A stretch of DNA of 64,000 nucleotides from Nitrospira lenta (lineage in GTDB: Bacteria > Nitrospirota > Nitrospiria > Nitrospirales > Nitrospiraceae), in NCBI RefSeq assembly GCF_900403705.1, contig NZ_OUNR01000016.1, positions 124,001 through 188,000 of the forward strand, given 5' to 3'. This document shows positions 7,312 through 14,480 of this stretch, piece by piece (position 1 is the stretch's first letter; every line of letters starts with the position of its first letter). The notes beneath the pieces were generated by a model, which did no database searches, had not been told where the DNA came from, and saw nothing but the letters and a program-made list of their open reading frames with translations. The position numbers and the translations under genes were made by a program.

Positions 7312-7349
7312 GGCTGGCGTAGCTCAATGGCAGAGCAGCGGTTTTGTAA
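7312..7349 (+). repeat. Right attachment site inside intact tRNA-Thr
   Basis: The 38-base copy is identical to 434-471 and ends at the last base of the anticodon loop. Sequence to its right (7350 onward) is the original chromosomal 3' half of the tRNA gene; sequence to its left belongs to the element. Confidence 0.88.
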
Positions 7350-7387
7350 ACCGCAGGTTGGAGGTTCAATTCCTCTCGCCAGCTCCA
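7313..7387 (+). tRNA. tRNA-Thr (anticodon TGT)
   Basis: A full cloverleaf is visible. The acceptor stem GCTGGCG pairs with CGCCAGC, followed by discriminator T and encoded CCA (7385-7387). The anticodon stem GCGGT/ACCGC encloses the loop TTTGTAA, with TGT at 7345-7347. The T arm is GGAGGTTCAATTCCTC. It reads ACA (and other ACN) codons. The 5' half was supplied by the integrated element. Confidence 0.97.
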
Positions 7388-7501
7388 TATTTCAATCACT
7401 TACCATCTCTATTTCAATCTACCCCCTGCTGAGCATTCGCTGTCGATTCACGGGCTCTAGTCCGCGCGGATGAATCTTCGTCTCATTGCCCTTCGAGGGG
7501 C

Positions 7502-7525
7502 AGCCGACGCGTGAGTGCGTCGGCT
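7502..7525 (+). terminator. Perfect 9-bp hairpin after tRNA-Thr
   Basis: AGCCGACGC (7502-7510) pairs with GCGTCGGCT (7517-7525) around a six-base loop. There is no U tract beyond a short CCGTTCT, so it is a strong structure but not a textbook terminator. The rest of 7388-7782 contains no recognisable gene. Confidence 0.4.
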
Positions 7526-7782
7526 CCGTTCTGCCATACCGTCTTATCTCCCATGTCCGCCAGAGTGGCAGCGTAACAGGGTAAGCACCTAATTGCTCAC
7601 CGCCTTGATGGCACAATCTCTGCCCGCGCAAAAGTCCGTCGACGTACACGCTATTTCTCTAGTGAGCTTGGCATGGTTATCCACTCGTTGCCTCGGCTAG
7701 ATCCGAAATCAGACCTTCATCTCCTAGCCTCTTGCGATGAGATCTTGGCACGGTGCCACATTAGCGATTGCGTAAGCCCTTC

Positions 7783-8637
7783 ATGGGCAGTACGTTAAAG
7801 AAAGACTTCATGGCTGGTTACATTCGGAGCGACTCGCGCAGCGAGTGGAAAGAAGGTGCCGTCACGACTCAGAAACACACCACGCAAGCGCGCGGACCGA
7901 TAATCGATGCGGTTACGCTCGACTCACGCTCGGTCGATCCGGGGCACGATCAGAACCGACTTGACCGCAGCCGCGAAGAACTGCGCATGCTGACCGGTAA
8001 ACTGCTCACGGTTCAGGATGAAGAACGCCGCAGAATCTCGCGTGATTTGCATGACGACGTGAATCAGCGCTTAGGCGCCATCGGGCTTCAATTGGACTCG
8101 TTGTGCCGGCATCTGCCGGCCTCTTCGACGCTCATTCGCCGCAGAATCGGCGCGATCCGCCGCCACGTCAGCCGGCTCTCGGACGATGTCCGCCAGCTGG
8201 CCTACCGGTTCCACGAAACGACCGTCGAAGACCTCGGTCTGGCGGTGGCACTCCAGCGATACCTTCATGACTTCGTCAAACGCACGGGCATCAAAGCCAA
8301 ATTTATCAAACCGCATTCTGCCATGCCGATCCCGCCGCAGTTGGCTACCTGCCTGTATCGAATTGCCCAGGAGAGCTTGGGAAATGTCGGCCTGCATGCC
8401 CAGGCATCCCAAGTGACCATTCAACTGGCCCTGCTCCCTGACGCAGTCTCGTTAACGATTCGCGATAACGGAGTCGGCATGAATCCCGACGATGTTCAAA
8501 GCCGCACGGGAGGATTGGGCATCCTGAGCATGCAGGAACGCGCCCGCCTCCTCAATGGATCGGTGGAGTGGCATTCGACCACGGGAGCGGGTACGGACGT
8601 TGTCGCGCACCTGCCGTACCCGGTTGAGGCGCCATGA
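7783..8637 (+). CDS. NarL-type sensor histidine kinase, cytoplasmic
   Basis: The kinase core is of the HisKA_3/HATPase type. The H box is RRRISRDLHDDVNQRL, with the phosphorylated His in DLHDD. The N box is ATCLYRIAQESLGNVGLHA, and the G boxes are DNGVGM and GGLGILSMQERARLLNGS. No transmembrane or PAS domain is visible in the roughly 80 residues before the H box, so the signal is probably sensed in the cytoplasm or through a partner. The start is uncertain (TTG 7768, ATG 7783, ATG 7810; none with a strong ribosome site). The stop overlaps the regulator start at 8634 by ATGA, so the two genes are coupled. Confidence 0.92.
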   Translation: MGSTLKKDFMAGYIRSDSRSEWKEGAVTTQKHTTQARGPIIDAVTLDSRSVDPGHDQNRLDRSREELRMLTGKLLTVQDEERRRISRDLHDDVNQRLGAIGLQLDSLCRHLPASSTLIRRRIGAIRRHVSRLSDDVRQLAYRFHETTVEDLGLAVALQRYLHDFVKRTGIKAKFIKPHSAMPIPPQLATCLYRIAQESLGNVGLHAQASQVTIQLALLPDAVSLTIRDNGVGMNPDDVQSRTGGLGILSMQERARLLNGSVEWHSTTGAGTDVVAHLPYPVEAP

Positions 8638-9275
8638 CAAAGCCAAGAATTCTGCTCGCCGATGACCACACCATGTTCGTGGAGGCGTTGCACAAAGTGT
8701 TAGAGCCGGAATTTGATCTAGTGGGGTCGGTCGGAGATGGACGCGCCCTGCTCGAGGCCGCTCCTCGTTTGAAACCGGACGTCATTCTGCTCGATCTGTC
8801 GATGCCCTTGCTGAACGGAATCGATGCGGCGCAGCAACTCCGTCAGAGCCTGCCCTCCGTGAAAGTGGTGTTCCTCAGCATGCACGGGGATCCCACGTAT
8901 GTCACAGAAGCCTTTCGCGCCGGCGCGTCCGGGTATGTGCTCAAACGCGCGAGCGCGACCGAGCTGATTCAGGCGATCCGCATCGCGCTGCGCGGCCATC
9001 TCTACATGTCGCCCCTGCTGGCCAAGGGCGTCTTAGATCCCTTGCTGCATCATCGCCCGTCGCCATCGAGCGCACAAGCGACCCTTACGCTCCGGCAACG
9101 CGAGGTCCTGCAGCTTGTGGCCGAAGGCCGGTCTCTCAAGGAAATCGCCTCCATTCTGTGCGTGTCTGCCAAAACCGTTGAGTTTCACAAGACGCGCATC
9201 AGCAAGCAACTTGGCCTACACACGACCGCCGATCTCACGAAGTACGCCGTCACGCACGGATTAGTCTCGCCCTAG
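8634..9275 (+). CDS. NarL/FixJ-family response regulator
   Basis: This 213-residue protein pairs a receiver with a LuxR-type HTH. The receiver has the acidic pair Asp10-Asp11 (LLADDH), phosphoacceptor Asp54 (VILLDLSMP) and conserved Lys in GYVLKRAS. The HTH spans about 150-205 (LTLRQREVLQLVAEGRSLKE, then ASILCVSAKTVEFHKTRI). It is the evident target of the kinase encoded directly upstream, with which it overlaps by four bases. Regulated genes are unknown; the divergent regulator at 9630 and the small envelope genes beyond are candidates by position only. Confidence 0.95.
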   Translation: MTKPRILLADDHTMFVEALHKVLEPEFDLVGSVGDGRALLEAAPRLKPDVILLDLSMPLLNGIDAAQQLRQSLPSVKVVFLSMHGDPTYVTEAFRAGASGYVLKRASATELIQAIRIALRGHLYMSPLLAKGVLDPLLHHRPSPSSAQATLTLRQREVLQLVAEGRSLKEIASILCVSAKTVEFHKTRISKQLGLHTTADLTKYAVTHGLVSP

Positions 9276-9443
9276 CCATACCGGTCTACCGTTCAGATTT
9301 GTGAGGTGAGTCCTGCTACCCGCATGCGCATGAGCGCACGGTCATTCTAGGACAGCGTGCCGCCAAAACCGGGGATTCTCCGAGTTCCCTGTCGCATCGT
9401 TCCCCTTTACGGTGGGCCTCTACAGGAAGGGGCCCTACGGCGC

Positions 9444-9518
9444 ATGGCAATTGTTGTCGCGATGACGATGTTGATCGCGTGGATCGTCTTCCGGCGATAT
9501 GGAAGCAAGGGAGACTGA
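9444..9518 (+). CDS. Possible 24-residue single-helix membrane peptide
   Basis: The frame ATG 9444 to TGA 9518 encodes MAIVVAMTMLIAWIVFRRYG plus four residues, a perfect small transmembrane helix with a positive C-terminal flank. The purine-rich AGGAAGG is 14 bases upstream, too far for a good ribosome site. The 44-residue single-helix protein at 10914 has a similar layout. Support is composition only. The remainder of 9276-9629 holds no gene. Confidence 0.25.
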   Translation: MAIVVAMTMLIAWIVFRRYGSKGD

Positions 9519-9629
9519 CGCGCATTCCGCAGACACTTCAGACTTGCGAACAGAATGCTCCGGGACCGTACCACAGACGATTCACGGCACCGAAACAATC
9601 ACACACGAAGGGAAGGATCGCGGTAAAGC

Positions 9630-10274
9630 ATGGCGGATGCTCCCATACTACGGCAGCGAGTACTGTTCGCGGGACCCCCGTCCGAGATTGAGGCAGAGAG
9701 TCAGCGTCTGCTCTGCGGCCGCTATGAGATCGAGCGGTGCCCCGCAGACGAATTGTCGCTTCTTGCCAGAGTGGAGTTCCTTCGTCCGGATGTCGTGATC
9801 GTCGATCTCCAGCACCTCAGCAGCCTCAAGACGATCGGCCGCATCTTAGAACGCGCTCGATCGTGCCAGGTCCTGGCGTTGACCGGTATGCCACAGTTAT
9901 CGATAAGAGCAGCCGTGTTCGCGGCGGGCGGGACCGGGGTGATTGTCCGGTCCGAGCCCGCAACGGAGATCACAGGATGGATCGATGCAGTGCTATCAGG
10001 CCGTCCCTCTACTCGCTGCCTCCCGCCCGATGCCGAAACAAGTGCGAGAGAGAATCCGATCAGGCCAGCGCCACGCTTGACCGACTCGGACCGGCTTGTG
10101 CTCAGCCTGGTCGCACGATCCTATCCGGCCCATCGCATAGCCAGAGTGTTGGGGTTGTCGACCGGGGCAGTGCGATTGTCTCTGGCCTATCTGAAACGCC
10201 AGTTCAGAGTCTGCACACGACAGGAACTCAAGCAGCATGCCGGGAACCAGAGGTTGATTCCCGATATTCCGTAA
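9630..10274 (+). CDS. LuxR-type regulator with atypical receiver domain
   Basis: This 214-residue protein has the receiver-plus-LuxR-HTH length. The receiver lacks the paired acidic residues at its N-terminus (VLFAGPPSE instead of an ADD motif) and the switch Lys is replaced by Arg (VIVRSEP), although the central Asp is kept (VIVDLQHL). The C-terminal HTH (LTDSDRLVLSLVARSYPAHR, then RVLGLSTGAVRLSLAYL) is divergent. This suggests a regulator that does not use normal Mg-dependent phosphorylation. It follows the kinase/regulator pair and may be a diverged copy. No strong ribosome site is seen. Confidence 0.8.
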   Translation: MADAPILRQRVLFAGPPSEIEAESQRLLCGRYEIERCPADELSLLARVEFLRPDVVIVDLQHLSSLKTIGRILERARSCQVLALTGMPQLSIRAAVFAAGGTGVIVRSEPATEITGWIDAVLSGRPSTRCLPPDAETSARENPIRPAPRLTDSDRLVLSLVARSYPAHRIARVLGLSTGAVRLSLAYLKRQFRVCTRQELKQHAGNQRLIPDIP

Positions 10275-10497
10275 CGGCGATTGCGCGGCGCGCCGGTGCG
10301 CGCCTTTGCCTTTTCGATCGACCAGACTGGTTGTCAAATCGGCATACATCGAATCGCTTTCCGCCCCCCAGGGATGAAGCCAGAACCAACTAGGAGTTTT
10401 CCGAGTTCTCCGACGCCGGTCCGATGAGGCAGACTCGTAACTATCGTCTCCCGGCGCGAGTGTTTGTTCAGCCTGACATGAATAGGGAGGGGCGAGC

Positions 10498-10914
10498 GTG
10501 AAGCGGCCTGACAGCGTTCACCATCCGGCACCTGACGGTGTCATTCGCCTCGTCCACTGGGGAGATACGGTACGCATCCATGTTCTTGTTTGGCTGAAAG
10601 ATGGAACACTGCTCGGCTCATCGAGCCTGGGTGGACCGCTGACCTTCACGACGGGAGAACAGGCGGTCATGCAAGGAATAGAAGAATTGGTGATCGGCAT
10701 GGCAGTCGGAGAATCGAAAACGGAAATGATGGCGACGGATCGCGCGTTTGGTCCGAGCAGTAGCGATTCAATCTCCCACGCCCCCGATCGGCATCCGCGC
10801 CTTCGGTTGGCCGGACAGACACTCATTCTTCAACTCGAACTTCTGGACATCCTTGATCCCGTGCCGCAGTCCGTCACAAAACCATCACCCTGGCCTGGAG
10901 CGTTGCGCACGTGA
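10498..10914 (+). CDS. FKBP-type peptidyl-prolyl isomerase-like protein
   Basis: GTG 10498 follows GGGAGGGG. Of the 138 residues, about 20-85 fit an FKBP/SlyD core: WGDTVRIHVLVWLKDGTLLG, then GGPLTFTTGEQAVMQGIEELVIGM, as in the usual DGTxxDSS...GxxxVIxGxExALxGM pattern. The active-site aromatics are only partly kept. The C-terminus (about 95-138) contains LRLAGQTLILQLELLDI, which matches the final strand. No signal peptide is visible, so it would act in the cytoplasm. Its stop overlaps the ATG of the next small gene by one base. Confidence 0.75.
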   Translation: MKRPDSVHHPAPDGVIRLVHWGDTVRIHVLVWLKDGTLLGSSSLGGPLTFTTGEQAVMQGIEELVIGMAVGESKTEMMATDRAFGPSSSDSISHAPDRHPRLRLAGQTLILQLELLDILDPVPQSVTKPSPWPGALRT

Positions 10915-11048
10915 TGATACTGCTGGCAATCGGCTTACTGATCGTCGTGCTGGCTGGTTGGATTCTATTCATTCTGAGAAACGGCCGGCGACTCTCGGCT
11001 CGGGCCAGAAAGAATAAACCGTTACGGCGGCTATCTATCCGTATGTAA
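10914..11048 (+). CDS. 44-residue single-transmembrane protein
   Basis: The ATG at 10914 shares a base with the stop of the FKBP-like gene (TGATG), so translation is probably coupled. The product has one N-terminal helix (MILLAIGLLIVVLAGWILFI) and a very basic tail with ten Arg and three Lys, topology N-out/C-in. It may tether something acidic, such as nucleic acid or lipid head groups, at the inner membrane. No family is recognised. Confidence 0.5.
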   Translation: MILLAIGLLIVVLAGWILFILRNGRRLSARARKNKPLRRLSIRM

Positions 11049-11112
11049 TTGGCTGAGCCCTTGCCGCTACCGCGCCTGCGTCGGAGCCGGCCACCTGGAG
11101 TGGAGGAATCGT

Positions 11113-11562
11113 ATGATGATGGCAACCGTATTACGCCACTACCGACCGGCCTTGGTGATACCGCTCATGGTCATCGGGTTCTGGTTGATTTCATACAAAG
11201 GCTGCGTGCCCGATCAGGATCTGAAACCGACGCCGGCTCTGGCGATTGCGGCGACCCCGCTTGTGGCCGAGGCCCTTTCGGTTGAAGGTTTAGGCGACCT
11301 GAACTACTTGGGCGATCTGAGCTACTTGACGGGGCCCAAGGCGCTGCCCCCGTCCGGGAACGCAGCCCAATCGTTACTCCGTGCAGCCAAGCTTCTGAAA
11401 CAAGCCGCTCCCTTGATCGATAAGAATGAACATATGGCCGTGCAGTTCATTCGAGAAGCCATCGCGATTCTTAAACGCGACGTAATTCTTGCGCTGAACG
11501 CGCCCGAGTCCGACAAAATATCAGGGGCGACGGATGAGCACGACAGGGCACGGCCGCTTTAA
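11113..11562 (+). CDS. Membrane-anchored hypothetical protein
   Basis: ATG 11113 sits 6 bases after GGAGG. The 149-residue product has a signal-anchor helix at about residues 12-28 (ALVIPLMVIGFWLISY). A periplasmic part follows with an Asn/Leu/Gly repeat (GLGDLNYLGDLSYLTG) and a helical segment at about 85-125 (AAQSLLRAAKLLKQAAPLID). Cys31 just after the helix is not in a proper lipobox. I do not recognise the family. It belongs to a run of small envelope-directed genes between 10914 and 12728. Confidence 0.7.
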   Translation: MMMATVLRHYRPALVIPLMVIGFWLISYKGCVPDQDLKPTPALAIAATPLVAEALSVEGLGDLNYLGDLSYLTGPKALPPSGNAAQSLLRAAKLLKQAAPLIDKNEHMAVQFIREAIAILKRDVILALNAPESDKISGATDEHDRARPL

Positions 11563-11634
11563 TTCAATGCCGGCAGCACCTCATCTATCAAAGATGAGAC
11601 AGAATCCTGAACGGACCAAGGAAGGAACACGCCG

Positions 11635-11868
11635 ATGAAAACAACCATGGAACGGACCGTCGAAAACAACCTGCTCGACGATATCCGAAAAGAGTACGGC
11701 CACAATATCTCCCACATTCCCTGCGCCTTTTGTGGAGAACCGGCCAATCTTCACGATGCCGACGTGATCGTTGAAATGCATGGGCCGCACGCGGCGCCCG
11801 ATCACAGCAAGGACATCTGGCATCGGTCCTGTTTTGAGGATTTCCTCGACCAGGGTGAAGAAACCTGA
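11635..11868 (+). CDS. Small Cys/His protein, possible zinc binder
   Basis: This 77-residue protein starts at 11635, after AAGGAAGG. It contains CAFCGEP (CxxC, residues 30-33), several His residues (HDADVIVEMH, then HAAPDH) and a later Cys in WHRSCFEDF. The spacing resembles a treble-clef or HNH-like zinc site, but catalytic residues for a nuclease are not evident. It is acidic and has no signal peptide. The function is unknown; its stop abuts the next open frame. Confidence 0.65.
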   Translation: MKTTMERTVENNLLDDIRKEYGHNISHIPCAFCGEPANLHDADVIVEMHGPHAAPDHSKDIWHRSCFEDFLDQGEET

Positions 11869-11921
11869 TGGCGCGGCGCAGGATGGGTCTCGCATCACAC
11901 GTGGAAGGCGGGAGGATGACG

Positions 11922-12728
11922 ATGACAGTGACACGGAAGATGGCCCTATTCCCCCTCATGAGCCTGTTGGGGGTTGGAATGTTGAATCTCAGCGGGTGCG
12001 ACTATTGGCCGCCGGCCCTTCAGAGCGAGATCGCAATCCTCCGCGCCGAGCTCAATGACGCGCTGGATGACCAGCATCGGCTGAATCAGGAGCTCGAAGA
12101 GATGAAGGCGACACAGGCCTCCCTGCAACGCCTGGTTGACGACAAGACGCGGGACAATCATGCACTGACTGATCGAATCGCCGCGTTGTCCAGACCGGCT
12201 CCTCCTGCCAAGCCAGCCGCAACCGCCATCCCCGTCGCGCCGGCGGCGACACCCTCAGCTATTTCAAAAGGCGCCTTCGCCTCCCTCCGGGTTGAAGCCC
12301 CGGCTCGGCGAGGAGCGCAGATCGTTCACCTTCAGCGGCTCCTGCACCGCCATCGCGTTCCGATCCGCATCGACGGCCTGTACGGACAGGACACGGCAGC
12401 GGCCGTCCGGTGGTTTCAACGAACTCACGGTCTACGGCCTGATGGCATTGTCGGGCCCGCGACCTACCAGGCGCTTCATCGCCCGGAGAAAACCGTTCAG
12501 ACTGCCCAGCTCGCCAGGCAGCTCTGGCTCCAACGTCCCCCAGTGGCAGGGCAAGACGTCCTGAAGATCCAACGCGCGTTGCGGAAGGCTGGATACCGCG
12601 TGACCCTCGACGGCCACTTTGGACCGGAAACAGACATTGCGGTCATGCGTTTCCAGCGAAAGCATGGCATCGCGCCGGACGGGATGGTCGGGCCGCAAAC
12701 CTGGAATGCGCTGATGCAGAGGCGATGA
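11922..12728 (+). CDS. Peptidoglycan-binding lipoprotein with two PG_binding_1 domains
   Basis: ATG 11922 is preferred because GGAGG lies 6 bases before it and the sequence then begins with a lipoprotein signal (LGVGMLNLSGC, lipidated Cys near residue 27). A coiled coil follows (about 35-85, EIAILRAELNDALDD), then a Pro/Ala linker. Two PG_binding_1 repeats come last (about 135-195 and 205-267), each with the marker DGxxGxxTxxAVxxFQ (RIDGLYGQDTAAAVRWFQ and TLDGHFGPETDIAVMRFQ). It should tether a membrane to the cell wall. The frame is open to 11868, where it would overlap the previous gene by one base. Confidence 0.88.
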   Translation: MTVTRKMALFPLMSLLGVGMLNLSGCDYWPPALQSEIAILRAELNDALDDQHRLNQELEEMKATQASLQRLVDDKTRDNHALTDRIAALSRPAPPAKPAATAIPVAPAATPSAISKGAFASLRVEAPARRGAQIVHLQRLLHRHRVPIRIDGLYGQDTAAAVRWFQRTHGLRPDGIVGPATYQALHRPEKTVQTAQLARQLWLQRPPVAGQDVLKIQRALRKAGYRVTLDGHFGPETDIAVMRFQRKHGIAPDGMVGPQTWNALMQRR

Positions 12729-12746
12729 CGGCGGCCAGTGAAGCGA

Positions 12747-12774
12747 TTGTCTTTTCCTCGAATCTGTCTATACT
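12747..12774 (+). promoter_or_regulatory. Putative sigma70 promoter of the GH13 alpha-glucosidase gene
   Basis: TTGTCT (12747-12752) and TATACT (12769-12774) are 16 bases apart, with five of six matches in the -10. The predicted start near 12781 gives a 35-base leader before ATG 12816. Confidence 0.55.
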
Positions 12775-12815
12775 GACCCCAGCGAGTACGACCCCACCCT
12801 ATTCAGGCTGCTCTT

Positions 12816-14471
12816 ATGACCACTCGACTCCCCTGGTGGCAATCCGCCGTGGTGTATCAAATCTATCCATGGAGTTTTCAGGACTCCAACGGCGACGGGA
12901 TCGGCGATATTCCCGGCATCATTTCCCGGCTCGACTATCTGAATGACGGCACGGCGGACTCGCTCGGTATCGACGCGATCTGGCTCTCGCCGATCTATCC
13001 GTCCCCGATGGTCGATTTCGGCTACGATGTGGCTGACTTTTGCACGGTCGACAGCCGGTTCGGGACGCTCAGCGACTTTGACCGCCTGGTGAAGGAATGC
13101 CACAGGCGCGGGATCCGGCTGATTATGGATCTGGTGCTGAACCACACATCCGATCAGCATCCGTGGTTTCAAGACAGCCGTTCTTCTCGAAGCTCGGCCA
13201 AACGAGACTGGTATTATTGGGCCGACGGCAAAGGATTCGGGCGGCGGCCCAATAACTGGAATGCGCGATTCGGCGGTTCATCGTGGACCTGGGATGCTCA
13301 CAGTGGACAGTATTATCTGCATTCGTTTCTAAAAGAGCAGCCGGATTTGAACTGGCACAATCCCGCCGTACGAACCGCCATGTGGGACGTCGTAAAGTTT
13401 TGGCTCGACCGCGGGGTGGATGGATTTCGCTTGGACGCCATCAATTGGCTCGGCAAGGACAAGCGCTGGCCGAATAATCCGTTCAAGCTCGGTCTCCGAG
13501 GCTATACCAGACAAGAGCACCGGTATGACCGGGATCAACCTCTTGGGCACCAAGCCTTGAAGGAATTGCGCGCGCTCCTGTCCGGCACTCCCGATGTTGT
13601 CTTGATCGGGGAAGCCTCGGCCGATACCCCGGGTGGGCCGTCCGCGTTTTACGGCAATGGGTATGATGAGCTGCACATGCTGTTCGATTTTCGCCTCTTG
13701 AAGTCGCCCTGGCAGGCCGAACGGTTTGCCCCGCTTCTCGAAGCCGGCGACCGGGTAATTCCTCGCGGCGGTTGGCCGACCGTGGTGTTCAGCAATCACG
13801 ATCAGCCCCGGCATATCGATCGCTATGGAGCCAACGGCGACGCGGAGCGGCGCGCGCGAGCCGCGGCTGTGTTGCTCTTTACCTTGCGCGGGACCCCGTT
13901 CATCTACTATGGGGAGGAACTCGGGATGCGCAACACCCCGTTGCGATACCGCGATCTTCGGGATCCCTATACCAAACGATATTGGCCGTTTCGCATCGGG
14001 CGTGATCCGGCGCGCACACCGATGCAATGGGATGGATCCGAGCAGGCGGGATTTTCAACCGGGCGTCCCTGGCTGCCGGTGTCCCCGCACTATCGGGAGT
14101 TGAACGCGGCGAGGGAAGGAGCCGATCCCGCCTCGTTGCTGAATCTCTATCGACGGCTTATCCGGCTCCGGAAAACCTTTCCGGCACTCAGCGAGGGAAC
14201 GTATCGGCCGATTGGGACGGTGCCGGCCGGCTGTCTCGTGTTCATCCGGGAAGACGCGTCTCCTGCAAAACGCGACAGCGACATGTTGGTGGCGGTCAAC
14301 TTTTCTTCCGAGAGCCGCACCGTGACAGTGCCGGACGTCACAAGCCCCGGCGTGATACGGCTCTCGACGTGGAGTGGGACGGATTCAGCCACGCCATGGA
14401 TTGCAGCGCGGTTCCATTTGGAACCGGACGAGGCCATCATCGTCTCGCTGGGGAACCAGACCGCAGCGTGA
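12816..14471 (+). CDS. GH13 alpha-glucosidase / alpha-amylase family enzyme
   Basis: The 551-residue cytoplasmic enzyme has the whole GH13 barrel: YQIYPWSFQDSNGDGIGDIP at the start, [14 protein letters not shown] (conserved region I), GFRLDAIN with nucleophile Asp207, LIGEAS with acid/base Glu266, and FSNHDQPR with Asp329. The C-terminal beta domain is at about 440-551. Sequence style (DWYYWADGKG, TPMQWD) points to the alpha-glucosidase/oligo-1,6-glucosidase branch that trims short malto- or isomalto-oligosaccharides. It converges on glgB and opens the glucan/trehalose block. Exact substrate preference cannot be read from sequence. Confidence 0.9.
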   Translation: MTTRLPWWQSAVVYQIYPWSFQDSNGDGIGDIPGIISRLDYLNDGTADSLGIDAIWLSPIYPSPMVDFGYDVADFCTVDSRFGTLSDFDRLVKECHRRGIRLIMDLVLNHTSDQHPWFQDSRSSRSSAKRDWYYWADGKGFGRRPNNWNARFGGSSWTWDAHSGQYYLHSFLKEQPDLNWHNPAVRTAMWDVVKFWLDRGVDGFRLDAINWLGKDKRWPNNPFKLGLRGYTRQEHRYDRDQPLGHQALKELRALLSGTPDVVLIGEASADTPGGPSAFYGNGYDELHMLFDFRLLKSPWQAERFAPLLEAGDRVIPRGGWPTVVFSNHDQPRHIDRYGANGDAERRARAAAVLLFTLRGTPFIYYGEELGMRNTPLRYRDLRDPYTKRYWPFRIGRDPARTPMQWDGSEQAGFSTGRPWLPVSPHYRELNAAREGADPASLLNLYRRLIRLRKTFPALSEGTYRPIGTVPAGCLVFIREDASPAKRDSDMLVAVNFSSESRTVTVPDVTSPGVIRLSTWSGTDSATPWIAARFHLEPDEAIIVSLGNQTAA

Positions 14472-14480
14472 CGGTGCGCG

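Larger units (their letters stand above)
434..7349 (+). mobile_element. Integrative element inserted in tRNA-Thr(TGT)
   Basis: A 38-bp perfect direct repeat, 434-471 and 7312-7349, bounds the element. It equals the 5' half of tRNA-Thr through the end of the anticodon loop. A tyrosine integrase (6174-7283) lies beside the intact tRNA and an excisionase-type gene precedes it, the usual layout of tRNA-targeting islands. Cargo includes a serine resolvase, an HTH/ParB-like pair, a lipoprotein and a secreted small protein. No relaxase, coupling protein, type IV secretion, capsid or clear replication initiator is visible, so how it moves is unknown. Confidence 0.85.

Noticed and set aside
9379-10408. 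TCCGAGTTC at 9379-9387 and again at 10400-10408, before the second regulator and before the FKBP-like gene
   Set aside because: Nine identical bases with poor flanking match and no symmetry; could be a shared regulatory site, but too short to claim.
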